This document shows positions 17,690 to 25,945 of a DNA stretch of 64,000 bases, one piece after another. The notes under the pieces are model-generated. The model had not been told where the DNA came from. It did not search any database and saw only the letters and a program-made list of their open reading frames with translations. The stretch comes from an uncultured Bacteroidales bacterium (GTDB taxonomy: Bacteria; Bacteroidota; Bacteroidia; Bacteroidales; P3), in contig CALUHJ010000002.1 of NCBI GenBank assembly GCA_944320415.1, positions 62,001 through 126,000 of the forward strand, written 5' to 3'. Each line of letters starts with the position of its first letter. The first letter of the stretch is position 1. The position numbers were made by a program, and so were the translations under genes.

Positions 17690-18676
17690 CTAAAATCTTT
17701 CTATCACTCCTTTTTGTTTGACGGCTATCTCATAAAAATCCGCTATGGATTCGTAGTTTTCAACCCTACGGATCGCTTCGGCAAATATGGAGGCAGTCGA
17801 AAGCACCTTTATCTTCGCACTATCCCTTTTCAAAGGTATGGTATCTGTAACGATAAGTTCCTCCATACATGAATTTTCTATTTTCTCTATCGCATCTCCA
17901 CTCAATACTGGATGCGTTATCATCGCTCTTACACTTTCAGCTCCACAAGATTTTATCAAGTCGGCCGCCTTGCAAAGTGTATTTCCAGTATCAATTATAT
18001 CATCAACCAGAATAATATGCTTTCCTTTGACATCACCTATCAACTGCATGGTACCTATTTCATTCGGTTTATTCCTTTGCTTATAACACATAACGAAACC
18101 TGTACCGAGAGTCTTGGCATACTGACTGGCTCTTTTCGTTCCTCCAACATCCGGAGATGCAAACAATAAATCATCCGTCGCTATATCCTGACCTCTTAGA
18201 TATGGAATAAATATGGATGATGCCAAAAGATGATCCAATGGAATATTAAAAAATCCTTGTATCTGGTCGGCATGAAGATCCATCGTTATGACTCTGCTCA
18301 CACCTGCTGCCTGCAACAAGTCTGCTATAAGCTTTGCAGCTATAGGCACTCTAGGTTTATCCTTTCTGTCCTGACGGGCAAATCCAAAATAAGGAATAAC
18401 AGCTATTATCCTTTTTGCCGAAGCTCTTTTTGCAGCATCCGCCAACATTAGAAGCTCCATAAGATTGTCCGAAGGTGCGAACGTAGACTGGATTATAAAA
18501 ACATCACAACCTCTGAGATTCTGTTCATAGGACGGTTGGAACTCTCCATCGGCATATTGTAAAACTATCGAATCTCCAAGCGGCTTTTGGTATATTTTGG
18601 ATATTTTTCTCGCCAAATAAGCCGTTGCTCTACCGGTAAACAGAGCCGTTGTATCTTTCTGACTTTTCTCTGCCAT
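17690..18676 (-). CDS. prs: Ribose-phosphate pyrophosphokinase (PRPP synthetase)
   Basis: Makes 5-phosphoribosyl-1-diphosphate from ribose-5-phosphate and ATP for purine, pyrimidine, histidine and NAD synthesis. A 328-residue class I enzyme: N-terminal ADGEFQPSYEQNLRG with FIIQS, the flexible-loop region RIIAVIPYFGFARQDRKD, the catalytic VITMDLHADQIQGFF, and the PRPP-binding loop LVDDIIDTGNTL. First gene of prs-rplY-pth, with a well-formed promoter diverging from tRNA-Leu. It supplies PRPP for the pathway that also uses purL (55638-57887). Confidence 0.96.
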   Translation of the reverse strand: MAEKSQKDTTALFTGRATAYLARKISKIYQKPLGDSIVLQYADGEFQPSYEQNLRGCDVFIIQSTFAPSDNLMELLMLADAAKRASAKRIIAVIPYFGFARQDRKDKPRVPIAAKLIADLLQAAGVSRVITMDLHADQIQGFFNIPLDHLLASSIFIPYLRGQDIATDDLLFASPDVGGTKRASQYAKTLGTGFVMCYKQRNKPNEIGTMQLIGDVKGKHIILVDDIIDTGNTLCKAADLIKSCGAESVRAMITHPVLSGDAIEKIENSCMEELIVTDTIPLKRDSAKIKVLSTASIFAEAIRRVENYESIADFYEIAVKQKGVIERF

Positions 18677-18698
18677 AAATCCTTTGTAATTATGTGTG

Positions 18699-18728
18699 CA
18701 AAGTTACATACATTTTCCCAATTACAAA
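18699..18728 (-). promoter_or_regulatory. prs promoter
   Basis: Minus-strand -33 TTTG (18728-18725) and -7 TAACTTTG (18706-18699), spacer 18 nt, about 23 nt upstream of the prs start. Confidence 0.55.
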
Positions 18729-18743
18729 AAAAAAGCATAATAA

Positions 18744-18774
18744 TTTGCCACATTCAAAAAAAGTAGTACTTTTG
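18744..18774 (+). promoter_or_regulatory. tRNA-Leu promoter
   Basis: TTTG (18744-18747) and TACTTTTG (18767-18774) with a 19-nt spacer; the tRNA starts 16 nt later. Best-formed promoter in the window together with the kor promoter. Confidence 0.7.
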
Positions 18775-18789
18775 CAATCGAAAAATCGC

Positions 18790-18873
18790 GCATCTGTGGC
18801 GGAACTGGTAGACGCGCTAGACTCAAAATCTAGTGGGGTAAAACCTGTGCCGGTTCGATTCCGGCCAGATGTA
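18790..18873 (+). tRNA. tRNA-Leu (anticodon CAA)
   Basis: An 84-nt class II tRNA. Acceptor arms GCATCTG (18790-18796) and CAGATGT (18866-18872) pair with one G-T at the end, followed by discriminator A. The D-loop has the GGTAGACGC leucine/serine pattern. Anticodon stem CTAGA/TCTAG closes the loop CTCAAAA, giving anticodon CAA. A long variable arm is present, and the T-arm is CCGGTTCGATTCCGG. CCA is not encoded. Confidence 0.97.
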
Positions 18874-18883
18874 CTGATAACAA

Positions 18884-18919
18884 AACGAGAGACAATGACC
18901 ATTGTCTCTCGTTGTTTTT
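18884..18919 (+). terminator. Strong rho-independent terminator after tRNA-Leu
   Basis: A 13-bp perfect stem (AACGAGAGACAAT with ATTGTCTCTCGTT), 4-nt loop GACC, then GTTTTT. It ends about 16 nt before the next start codon. Confidence 0.9.
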
Positions 18920-18934
18920 ATAGTCATTATTAAT

Positions 18935-19363
18935 ATGAAAATAAACATAGAAGAGAAAGTTGAATACGCACAAAAACTACATAAACAAGGATATACATGT
19001 GCGCAATCGGTCCTAATGGCTTTTTGTAATGAAATCGGCTTGGATTGTAATACGGCTGAAAGAATTGCATTCCCTTTCGGTAGTGGTGTAGCAAGAATGA
19101 GAGAAATATGCGGATGCGTATCTGCAATAGCAATGACAGGTAGTTTTGTAATCCCATATCAAGGAATTGACGATAAAGTCAACAATCAAAAAATCATATC
19201 GTGGATAAGAGATGCCGCAGAAGAATTCCGTAAAGAAAATGGGGACATAGTATGCAAACGTCTATTGGGAATAGAGCCAGGTTGCACCATGAAGAAAAAA
19301 CCTTGCAGCGAATATGTAGGTTCTGCTGTAAGGATAATAGGCAAAAAAATAAATGAAATATAG
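18935..19363 (+). CDS. C_GCAxxG_C_C family protein (putative redox protein)
   Basis: A 142-residue cytoplasmic protein of the C_GCAxxG_C_C family, known in anaerobes and often linked to redox or metal chemistry; the biochemical role is not established. Visible cysteine pattern: GYTCAQSVLMAFCNEIGLDC near residues 21-41, ICGCVSAIAMTG near 63-74, and the C-terminal pair region CKRLLG and GCTMKKKPCSEYVG. The ATG at 18935 is chosen over an upstream in-frame TTG at 18902 that lies inside the tRNA terminator. No room is left for an independent promoter downstream of that terminator, so expression may depend on read-through or on a promoter hidden in the tRNA. Confidence 0.85.
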   Translation: MKINIEEKVEYAQKLHKQGYTCAQSVLMAFCNEIGLDCNTAERIAFPFGSGVARMREICGCVSAIAMTGSFVIPYQGIDDKVNNQKIISWIRDAAEEFRKENGDIVCKRLLGIEPGCTMKKKPCSEYVGSAVRIIGKKINEI

Positions 19364-19370
19364 ACAAACT

Positions 19371-20780
19371 CTACTTACCTCGACCTTGTAATATTATCAC
19401 GAAAGTATAAAGCAATATTTTTATATCTGTGGCTAAAGACATATTTTCCAAATAAAGCAGATCATATTTCAATCTTTCTATCATTTGATCTACATTTTCC
19501 GCATAACCGAACTTAACCTGTCCCCATGAAGTAATTCCCGGTTTGACTCTGTGCAGCAACCTGTATTCAGGTGCTTTCTTGACTATCTGTTCTATGAAAT
19601 ATTGACGTTCCGGCCTTGGCCCTACAATACTCATAGTTCCTTTCAAAACATTATAGAACTGTGGTATTTCATCCAAACGAACTTTCCTCATGAAACGGCC
19701 AAAAGGAGTTATGCGTGTATCCTTATCCCCACTTGACAATTTAGGCCCACCTTTCTCCGCATCCATGTACATGGAACGAAACTTATGCATATAAAAAGGT
19801 TTACCTTGATAACCTATCCTCTCTTGTTTGTAGAATACCGTACCCTTACTTGTAGTATACACTATTACAGCCGTAATAAGATATACCGGAGAAAGAATCA
19901 CAATGGCAGACAAAGAAAAAAATATATCCAACATACGTTTGATTATTCCCTGCCAAGGCGGCATAAGGCCATGAGTTACCACCATAAGCGGTGTATGAAA
20001 TATAGCCGTAGTTTTAACATTACCCAACAATATATCTTTTCTATCTGCCGGTATTTTTATTTCAATATTCTGTCCTGCAAGAGAAATTATATCATATACT
20101 GCGTTTTCTTCATCCTTTTCCAGAGCGATTATTATTTCCTCTATTTTGTAATCCGAAATAATACGGGATATTTCCTTTAATGTTCCCAAATAATTCAAAG
20201 GCAAATCACTCACAGGCGTTCCGGATATATTGACAAAACCCTCTATCTTATTTCCTGAATATACCTCCTGTCCTTGCAAGTCATTGAAAATCTCTATAGC
20301 CTTCGCTTTATCTCCAACAATAATTGTTGGAAAGCCTATTGTACGGTTATGTATTGATCTAACCTTATGAGTTGTTATAATTAATCGTGGAATATATGTC
20401 AACAAAAAATGAATGGTCAAAAGTACAAGGAAAGAAAAATAATAATTGTCATAAGTTCTAACCTTGTCATCCAACAACAATGCAAAGAATATGATAATTA
20501 CTCCTATTACACAAGCCATTACTGTTTGACCCAATTCTTTTAATCTTGATTTACGGTATACATTACGATAACTGCCCTGAATATAATACAATCCTAACCA
20601 AAACAACGGAACAAAAACCAGACCCAGATAAAAATTTCTGTCCTCGAAAACAGCATTCACATCTCTGAATGTTCCTGCCTCTATTGATATTTTGCGGAAT
20701 ATGAAAAACAAACTCCACGCTATCGTAGCAGCAATAAAATCAGATACAACATATTTAGCAGTCTGTAATTTGATATTCAT
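19371..20780 (-). CDS. Undecaprenyl-phosphate sugar-phosphotransferase (WcaJ/WbaP type)
   Basis: Starts assembly of an exopolysaccharide, O-antigen or glycan by moving a hexose-1-phosphate to undecaprenyl phosphate. A 469-residue polyisoprenyl-phosphate hexose-1-phosphate transferase: N-terminal four transmembrane helices (about 10-125), a Rossmann-like CoA-binding region (about 140-250, FPTIIVGDKAKAIEIFNDL), a further helix (about 275-300), and the catalytic bacterial sugar-transferase domain with KRMLDIFFSLSAIVILSPVY, KFRSMYMDAEKGG, KVRLDEIPQFYNVLKGTMSI and VGPRPERQYF. The donor sugar (glucose, galactose or an amino sugar) is not decided by these motifs. Convergent with the upstream gene (7 nt between stops) and downstream of a lipoprotein gene (26 nt). 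Confidence 0.9.
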   Translation of the reverse strand: MNIKLQTAKYVVSDFIAATIAWSLFFIFRKISIEAGTFRDVNAVFEDRNFYLGLVFVPLFWLGLYYIQGSYRNVYRKSRLKELGQTVMACVIGVIIIFFALLLDDKVRTYDNYYFSFLVLLTIHFLLTYIPRLIITTHKVRSIHNRTIGFPTIIVGDKAKAIEIFNDLQGQEVYSGNKIEGFVNISGTPVSDLPLNYLGTLKEISRIISDYKIEEIIIALEKDEENAVYDIISLAGQNIEIKIPADRKDILLGNVKTTAIFHTPLMVVTHGLMPPWQGIIKRMLDIFFSLSAIVILSPVYLITAVIVYTTSKGTVFYKQERIGYQGKPFYMHKFRSMYMDAEKGGPKLSSGDKDTRITPFGRFMRKVRLDEIPQFYNVLKGTMSIVGPRPERQYFIEQIVKKAPEYRLLHRVKPGITSWGQVKFGYAENVDQMIERLKYDLLYLENMSLATDIKILLYTFVIILQGRGK

Positions 20781-20806
20781 TATTCCGTCTTATCCTTATT
20801 ATCTAA

Positions 20807-21709
20807 TTAATATTGATTTGGAAAATGTATCAATTTAACGTTATCTATATGTACATAAGCACCGGAAATCCCATTTTGATTTATAAGCTCTAAATAAAAT
20901 CTGAAATCCGAAGGATAACCTAACTGACCCCATACCTTGCCAAGTATAACGTACATTTTCTGCCATCCTTTAGAATGATTGGGAGTAATTCTCACAGCAC
21001 TCACATAACTATCCGTGGAAGAAGATCCTGACTTACCATATATACCGACTTCGAATGGCACATTACAATGATAATCCAATTCCAAAACGACACCATTGGT
21101 ATTAGTGCAATGAATAGAATCAACTGATATGTATTTGTTTTTACCATTTACATCATAATAAATCGCACCACACGAAGCTCCATATCTTACACTGTCATTA
21201 CTACTTATAACTATTATTTTCTCAGGATTGTCATTCGTAAAATCGGCTTGTTGAAATCCAATATAAGGATCCTCGAAAGATTCCAAAAAAGGAATCGTCA
21301 TCTTATCAGAATCATACATTATTTCGTTACGAGTAACTTCCACTTCCTTACCGGGAACTAAATCAAGAGTATCTATCACAGTAGTATAAAAAGGATATGC
21401 TTCCCTTGTGTTATTCATTCCATTGTATATAACTCCAGGTCTTAAATCAATCTTGTGTTTTCCTTCCTTCAAAACAGGTATCGAACATGGTAAAGGATAA
21501 GCACCTATGAATATATTATCCACATATAACCACACATCTCTTACGTCACTTGTCAGCATATCTTCTGTTTGCGACGGAGTCATGTCAGGATTATCAACCA
21601 TTTCAAATCCGTCAAATTTCACATAAGACGGAATTTCCTGCTCACCGTCAAAGTCATCACAAGAACAAAACAATATCGCAACAAATAAAAACAAAAATAC
21701 TTTATCCAT
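20807..21709 (-). CDS. Lipoprotein of unknown function
   Basis: A 300-residue exported lipoprotein: signal MDKVFLFLFVAILFCSC with the lipobox Cys followed by DDFDGEQEIPSY, an acidic motif after the Cys that in Bacteroidetes often marks surface export. The middle contains KEGKHKIDLRPGVIYNG, like small carbohydrate- or ligand-binding beta-sandwich lipoproteins, and the last part (about 160-300) has GFQQADFTND and YSYVHIDNVKL-like beta strands resembling a jelly-roll. I do not recognise the family. The ATG at 21709 is chosen over 21727 because it places the signal peptide directly after the start. Probably co-transcribed with the sugar-phosphotransferase gene. Confidence 0.75.
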   Translation of the reverse strand: MDKVFLFLFVAILFCSCDDFDGEQEIPSYVKFDGFEMVDNPDMTPSQTEDMLTSDVRDVWLYVDNIFIGAYPLPCSIPVLKEGKHKIDLRPGVIYNGMNNTREAYPFYTTVIDTLDLVPGKEVEVTRNEIMYDSDKMTIPFLESFEDPYIGFQQADFTNDNPEKIIVISSNDSVRYGASCGAIYYDVNGKNKYISVDSIHCTNTNGVVLELDYHCNVPFEVGIYGKSGSSSTDSYVSAVRITPNHSKGWQKMYVILGKVWGQLGYPSDFRFYLELINQNGISGAYVHIDNVKLIHFPNQY

Positions 21710-21776
21710 AACATCAAAAACTATCAAATCGTAAAATCAATATTCATTGTCATCTGTACAAAACGAATATCTATTG

Positions 21777-21784
21777 CAAATTTA
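21777..21784 (-). promoter_or_regulatory. Possible -7 box of the lipoprotein/sugar-transferase unit
   Basis: Minus-strand TAAATTTG about 70 nt upstream of the lipoprotein start; the -33 region is weak (CTTG at 17 nt). Confidence 0.3.
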
Positions 21785-21828
21785 CATGTTTTTTGCAAAC
21801 ACAAGTATTCAATATTTTAATTTCTTCG

Positions 21829-21836
21829 TACCTTCG
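21829..21836 (+). promoter_or_regulatory. Possible -7 box of pcm
   Basis: TACCTTCG, one mismatch to TAnnTTTG, 23 nt before the pcm start. Confidence 0.3.
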
Positions 21837-21859
21837 CAATCTAAAACCAAGGTACAATA

Positions 21860-22507
21860 ATGTATTTAGACAGTTTCAAACACAAGGGGATGAGAAGGAT
21901 GCTGGTAAATTATCTCAGAGAAAAAGGCATCTCCGACGAACATGTACTTGAAGCAATAAACAATGTCCCCAGACATTTTTTTTTAGATTCATCTTTAGAT
22001 GTGATAGCCTATGAAGACAGAGCCTTGGAGATTCTCTGCAACCAGACAATATCCCAACCGTCTACAGTAGCTTTTCAGACTCAATTGCTAAACGTTCAAA
22101 AGGGCGATAAAATTTTGGAAATAGGAACAGGCTCTGGATATCAAACATGCGTATTGTGTGAGATGAAAGCCAAAGTTTTTACAATCGAACGATTCAAACC
22201 TCTATTCGATTATGCAAAAAACATGTTTGAAATTCTCAAATATAAACCCAAAACTTCTTTTGGAGATGGTTATCTCGGCATGCCTGCTTACGCACCATTT
22301 GATAAAATCATAGTGACATGTGGTGTTCCGGATATTCCACAAAAATTAGTCGAACAGATGAAGACAGGTGGTATAATGGTTATACCCGTCGGTAAAAACG
22401 AACAGAAAATGTATAAAGTCACCAAAATCTCGAATACGGAAATAAGTATCAAAACGTTCGGAAACTTCAAGTTTGTTCCCATGTTGGAAGAACGTAAATT
22501 TTGTTAG
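21860..22507 (+). CDS. pcm: Protein-L-isoaspartate O-methyltransferase
   Basis: Repairs damaged proteins by methylating L-isoaspartyl residues with S-adenosylmethionine. A 215-residue class I methyltransferase of the PCMT family: N-terminal helices (LREKGISDEHVLEAINNVPR), the family signature NQTISQPSTVAFQTQLL, SAM-binding motif I ILEIGTGSGYQT, motif II near AKVFTIERF, and the loop FGDGYLGMPAYAPFDKIIVT. Length and order match bacterial Pcm. 41 nt upstream of the glycogen-synthase-like gene, which has its own promoter. Confidence 0.95.
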   Translation: MYLDSFKHKGMRRMLVNYLREKGISDEHVLEAINNVPRHFFLDSSLDVIAYEDRALEILCNQTISQPSTVAFQTQLLNVQKGDKILEIGTGSGYQTCVLCEMKAKVFTIERFKPLFDYAKNMFEILKYKPKTSFGDGYLGMPAYAPFDKIIVTCGVPDIPQKLVEQMKTGGIMVIPVGKNEQKMYKVTKISNTEISIKTFGNFKFVPMLEERKFC

Positions 22508-22530
22508 AAGCTTTATTTTGCGTAACTTTG
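22500..22530 (+). promoter_or_regulatory. Promoter of the glycogen-synthase-like/DUF4270 unit
   Basis: TTTG (22500-22503) and TAACTTTG (22523-22530) with a 19-nt spacer. It begins inside the last codons of pcm and ends 18 nt before the next start. Confidence 0.6.
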
Positions 22531-22548
22531 CAATAGATATCATTTAAT

Positions 22549-23373
22549 ATGAACAAAGCAAGAGTATTATTTGTAAATCAGGAAATAAAACCGTATTTAA
22601 ACGGTTCTGATATAGCGGAATTTGGCCGATACATACCACAAAACATTCAGGAAAAAGGAAAGGAAGTAAGAACTTTCATGCCTAAATTCGGTGACATAAA
22701 CGAACGAAAGAACCAATTACACGAAGTTATAAGACTCTCTGGCATGAATTTAATCATAAATGATGCCGATCACCAACTTATAATAAAGGTTGCTTCTATT
22801 CAACCGGCGAGAATGCAGATTTATTTCATTGACAATGAAGACTTTTTTCAAAGAAAAGCCAATATACTTGATGATAGCGGAAAGTTGTTTGATGACAATG
22901 ATGAAAGAGCCATTTTTTTCGTTAGGGGAGTATTGGAAACAATCAAAAAGTTAAGTTGGGATCCTAACGTCATACATTGTTCCGGATGGTTCGCAGCATT
23001 ATTGCCTTTTTATCTAAAAAGAACCGAATATGGTAACAATCCTTTGTTTTCAGACAGTAAAATCGTAATAAGCCTGTTTGGAGACGATTTCGAGGGAGTA
23101 TTATGCGAAGATATGCATAAAAAACTGAAAATGGACGGTGGTACTCCTAAAGATTGGAAATTATACAAAGATCCAAACTACATAAATATCATGAAAGCCG
23201 CCATTTCTTATGCGGATGCTATTGTAATAGCCTCCGACAAGGTAAATCCAGAATTGATGGAATTTGTCAAAGATTCCAAAAAACCTTTTGTCGAGTATAA
23301 CGATTCGCTGAAAGAATTATCCGAAAATATAAATAATCTATATAATTCCATTATTGTTCCAGATGAAGATTAA
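22549..23373 (+). CDS. Glycogen/starch synthase N-terminal-domain protein (GT5)
   Basis: A 274-residue protein equal to the N-terminal catalytic half of glycogen synthase GlgA (usually about 480 residues). Visible: strand and turn MNKARVLFVNQEIKPYLNGS (KTGGL loop replaced by NGSDI), the GRYIPQNIQEKGKEVRTFMP helix, and the acceptor-domain landmark NVIHCSGWFAALLPFYL (DWHTA counterpart reads CSGWF). The C-terminal ADP-glucose-binding domain is absent, so it is unlikely to be a working synthase on its own. Such half-length proteins are known in Bacteroidetes next to DUF4270 lipoprotein genes; their role is unknown. It overlaps the DUF4270 gene by 11 nt. Confidence 0.83.
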   Translation: MNKARVLFVNQEIKPYLNGSDIAEFGRYIPQNIQEKGKEVRTFMPKFGDINERKNQLHEVIRLSGMNLIINDADHQLIIKVASIQPARMQIYFIDNEDFFQRKANILDDSGKLFDDNDERAIFFVRGVLETIKKLSWDPNVIHCSGWFAALLPFYLKRTEYGNNPLFSDSKIVISLFGDDFEGVLCEDMHKKLKMDGGTPKDWKLYKDPNYINIMKAAISYADAIVIASDKVNPELMEFVKDSKKPFVEYNDSLKELSENINNLYNSIIVPDED

Positions 23374-24691
23374 TATATGCCATTTACGCAATGCGAAAGG
23401 TTTATTATTGCTTTTATTGCCATTCCTTTTTACTTCCTGTATAGACGAGGATGAAACGCTAGGATTGGACTTGGTCAACGGAGAAGATTTGGTCAACGTC
23501 AACGTTTATAATCCTTCTGGAATAATGGACGCTTCTTTCTTCAAGGAAGATTCCATTGAAACGGCCAATTACCGTTACAATGTTGTGGGAGAATATTACG
23601 ATAACAAATTCGGATTGATTTCTTCCGATATATATACCCAACTCAATCTTTCTACTTCTTCAGTAGATTTTTCATCTTATTCCATAGACTCAGTATTACT
23701 CAATCTGGCCTATATAGGCGGATTTACAGGAGATACATTGGTAAAATCAAAAGAAATGGATGTTTACATATATGAAGTATCTGAAGAAATAGACTCTACG
23801 AAAAAATACGGATTCTGCAGCGTGGCTACAAACAGTGAACCTATATTCAACGGAACAAAGGAAATAAGATATGATTCAGACAATGACAGCATAGACCCTC
23901 ATTTGTCACTAAAACTAAACGATGCATTCGTCAACAAAATAAAAACATTCAATGGAACCAATGATGATTTCTGCAGACTTTTCAAAGGTATAAAAATACA
24001 GTTCAGGAAAAGAAGCGCAACTGGAGGCATGATTGCATACGTGGACATGACTACCTCTCTTTCAGGTATAGCCGTATATTACAAACAAAACAACAAAAAT
24101 CAAAAATACCTTATAAATTTCCCCGCAAATGGACACAGGTTCATGCATTATGGTTATGACTTTTCCTCATCACAAATATCGGGTCTGAACATATCGGACA
24201 CATTGAATGGAAACACCGAAATATATTTGGGCAGCATGGGTATAAGCATGGCTAAAATAAACATGGATGAACTGTTGTTCAGACAAAAATGGCAAGAAAA
24301 CGTAAACGGAGGTCTTTCTTTCAATAATACGGCAATAAATTCAGCCATTCTGGAAATACCTGTTTCTGGTTCAAACAAATATTCGTTGAACACGTCCACC
24401 AGAATTCTATGTTACAGAAAATATGTAAGCAATGGCAAAGTCAATCTTATACTCATACACGATGCACAACTTTCCGATGCATTCTATGGAGGATATTACG
24501 ACAATAAATCCAACTCCTTCAAAATGAACATAGGAATGCATTTGGCCAACTACCTAAACGGTAACATTGAAGACGCGGATATATATCTTGTCCTTGACTC
24601 AAGACGGTCTACCGCAACAAGAATCATTCTTAACGGACCTGCGCATCCTACCAAACCAGCATCAATAAGAATAACATACTCCAAACAATAA
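23363..24691 (+). CDS. DUF4270 family lipoprotein
   Basis: A 442-residue exported lipoprotein typical of Bacteroidetes: signal (KGLLLLLLPFLFTSC) with lipobox Cys near residue 24 followed by IDEDETLGLDLV. The body repeats the DUF4270 pattern: a long beta-rich domain with SVDFSSYSIDSVLLNLAY early, VDMTTSLSGIAVYYKQ in the middle and a C-terminal end RIILNGPAHPTKPASIRITY. Function unknown. The ATG at 23363 is chosen over an in-frame TTG at 23354; it overlaps the preceding gene by 11 nt, so the two are coupled. It precedes the YwqK-repeat gene by 6 nt and may be co-transcribed with it. Confidence 0.88.
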   Translation: MKINICHLRNAKGLLLLLLPFLFTSCIDEDETLGLDLVNGEDLVNVNVYNPSGIMDASFFKEDSIETANYRYNVVGEYYDNKFGLISSDIYTQLNLSTSSVDFSSYSIDSVLLNLAYIGGFTGDTLVKSKEMDVYIYEVSEEIDSTKKYGFCSVATNSEPIFNGTKEIRYDSDNDSIDPHLSLKLNDAFVNKIKTFNGTNDDFCRLFKGIKIQFRKRSATGGMIAYVDMTTSLSGIAVYYKQNNKNQKYLINFPANGHRFMHYGYDFSSSQISGLNISDTLNGNTEIYLGSMGISMAKINMDELLFRQKWQENVNGGLSFNNTAINSAILEIPVSGSNKYSLNTSTRILCYRKYVSNGKVNLILIHDAQLSDAFYGGYYDNKSNSFKMNIGMHLANYLNGNIEDADIYLVLDSRRSTATRIILNGPAHPTKPASIRITYSKQ

Positions 24692-24697
24692 GAAATA

Positions 24698-25945
24698 ATG
24701 ATGAAGAAAAAAATCGCTGCTTTTGCAGCTGCTTTTTTGTTCGTGTCTGTTCATATCCATTCTCAAACACCATACACGGAATATTGGAACAATGGAGCTG
24801 TGGCAACAAAAGGATTTCTAAGCGACAACAAAACAAGAACGGGACAATGGCAATGGTTCTACGATAACGGGAAACTGCAGATAAAGGGGGAATATGACAA
24901 AAACGGCCGAAAAACAGGTCAATGGATTTACTACTATGAAAACGACTCCATACAAAAAGTGGAAATAGCCACAGGGAACGGCACCATGAAAGCTTTTTAT
25001 CGCAACGGACAACTGCATTACAGTTGCATGGTTTCAGACGGTAAAAAACAAGGACCTTACAAAGAGTTCTTTCCTGACGGAAAAGTCAAATTTGAATCTT
25101 CATACAAAAACGACTCTCTTGACGGCAAAGCAACATGGTGGTATGAATCCGGAAGGAAAGACATGGAAGGATTTCTCAAAAACGGCAAAAGAGACAGTTT
25201 GTGGACCTATTATTACAAAAGCAACGGGAAAAAAGGCAGTGAAGGTCGGTACTTCAACGACAAAGAAACAGGACACTGGGTTTATTTCTATGAAACCGGT
25301 GAAAAATGGAGAGAAGGCGAATATTTGGAAGGGAAAAGAATAGGCCTTTGGAAAACATATTACGAAAACGGCAAACTACATCACAAAGGCAGCTATGTCA
25401 ACGGAGAAGAAGAGGGAATGTGGGAAAGTTGGTTCGAAAACGGCAACATCATTTCAAGAGGTTCTTTTTCCAATGGGGAGATGAACGGAAAATGGGAGTT
25501 GTTTTACGAAGACGGTACTAAAAAAACAGAAGTCTCATACAAAAACGGAATGAAAGACGGCATTGAAATATTGTATGACGAGAAAGGCGACTTGTTTCAG
25601 AAAGCCAGCTACAATACCGGTATCCTGAACGGACGATGGGAAAAATACCTTTCCGGCATCCTTATCGAGCAAGGCATGTATTCCAAAGGACGCAAAGAAG
25701 GTAAATGGACTTTCTTCTCAAACAACGGCAGCAAACAAAGAGAACAGAACTTCAAGGACGGACGCCCTGACGGAAAATGGATTGAATATTACAGTTCTGA
25801 CAAACCCTCAAGCGAAGGCGAATACAAAAACGGGTTGAGAACGGGGGTATGGAAGAACTACGACAAAAAAGGGAACATAATATCAAGAACGGTATTCGAC
25901 AAGGGAAAGAAAGTCAAGGAAGAAATTAAAACACGAAATGATTAA
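24698..25945 (+). CDS. Secreted YwqK/MORN-repeat protein
   Basis: A 415-residue exported protein built almost wholly of about sixteen repeats of some 23 residues with the pattern G-x-W-x-x-Y-Y-x-x-G-x-x-x-x-x-G-x-Y-x-x-G-x-x-x. Examples: GQWQWFYDNGKLQIKGEYDK and GLWKTYYENGKLHHKGSY. Signal peptide: MMKKKIAAFAAAFLFVSVHI, with cleavage likely after HSQ. The repeats form a MORN-like elongated beta structure, often a lipid or protein surface in other families; here the partner is unknown. It overlaps the UbiA-like gene by 8 nt. Related YwqK-family proteins are sometimes named antitoxins, but nothing here supports a toxin pair. Confidence 0.85.
   Translation: MMKKKIAAFAAAFLFVSVHIHSQTPYTEYWNNGAVATKGFLSDNKTRTGQWQWFYDNGKLQIKGEYDKNGRKTGQWIYYYENDSIQKVEIATGNGTMKAFYRNGQLHYSCMVSDGKKQGPYKEFFPDGKVKFESSYKNDSLDGKATWWYESGRKDMEGFLKNGKRDSLWTYYYKSNGKKGSEGRYFNDKETGHWVYFYETGEKWREGEYLEGKRIGLWKTYYENGKLHHKGSYVNGEEEGMWESWFENGNIISRGSFSNGEMNGKWELFYEDGTKKTEVSYKNGMKDGIEILYDEKGDLFQKASYNTGILNGRWEKYLSGILIEQGMYSKGRKEGKWTFFSNNGSKQREQNFKDGRPDGKWIEYYSSDKPSSEGEYKNGLRTGVWKNYDKKGNIISRTVFDKGKKVKEEIKTRND

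Noticed and set aside
24698-25945. YwqK-repeat protein considered as an antitoxin
   Set aside because: That label is carried over from database naming. The protein is secreted, long, and has no toxin neighbour.
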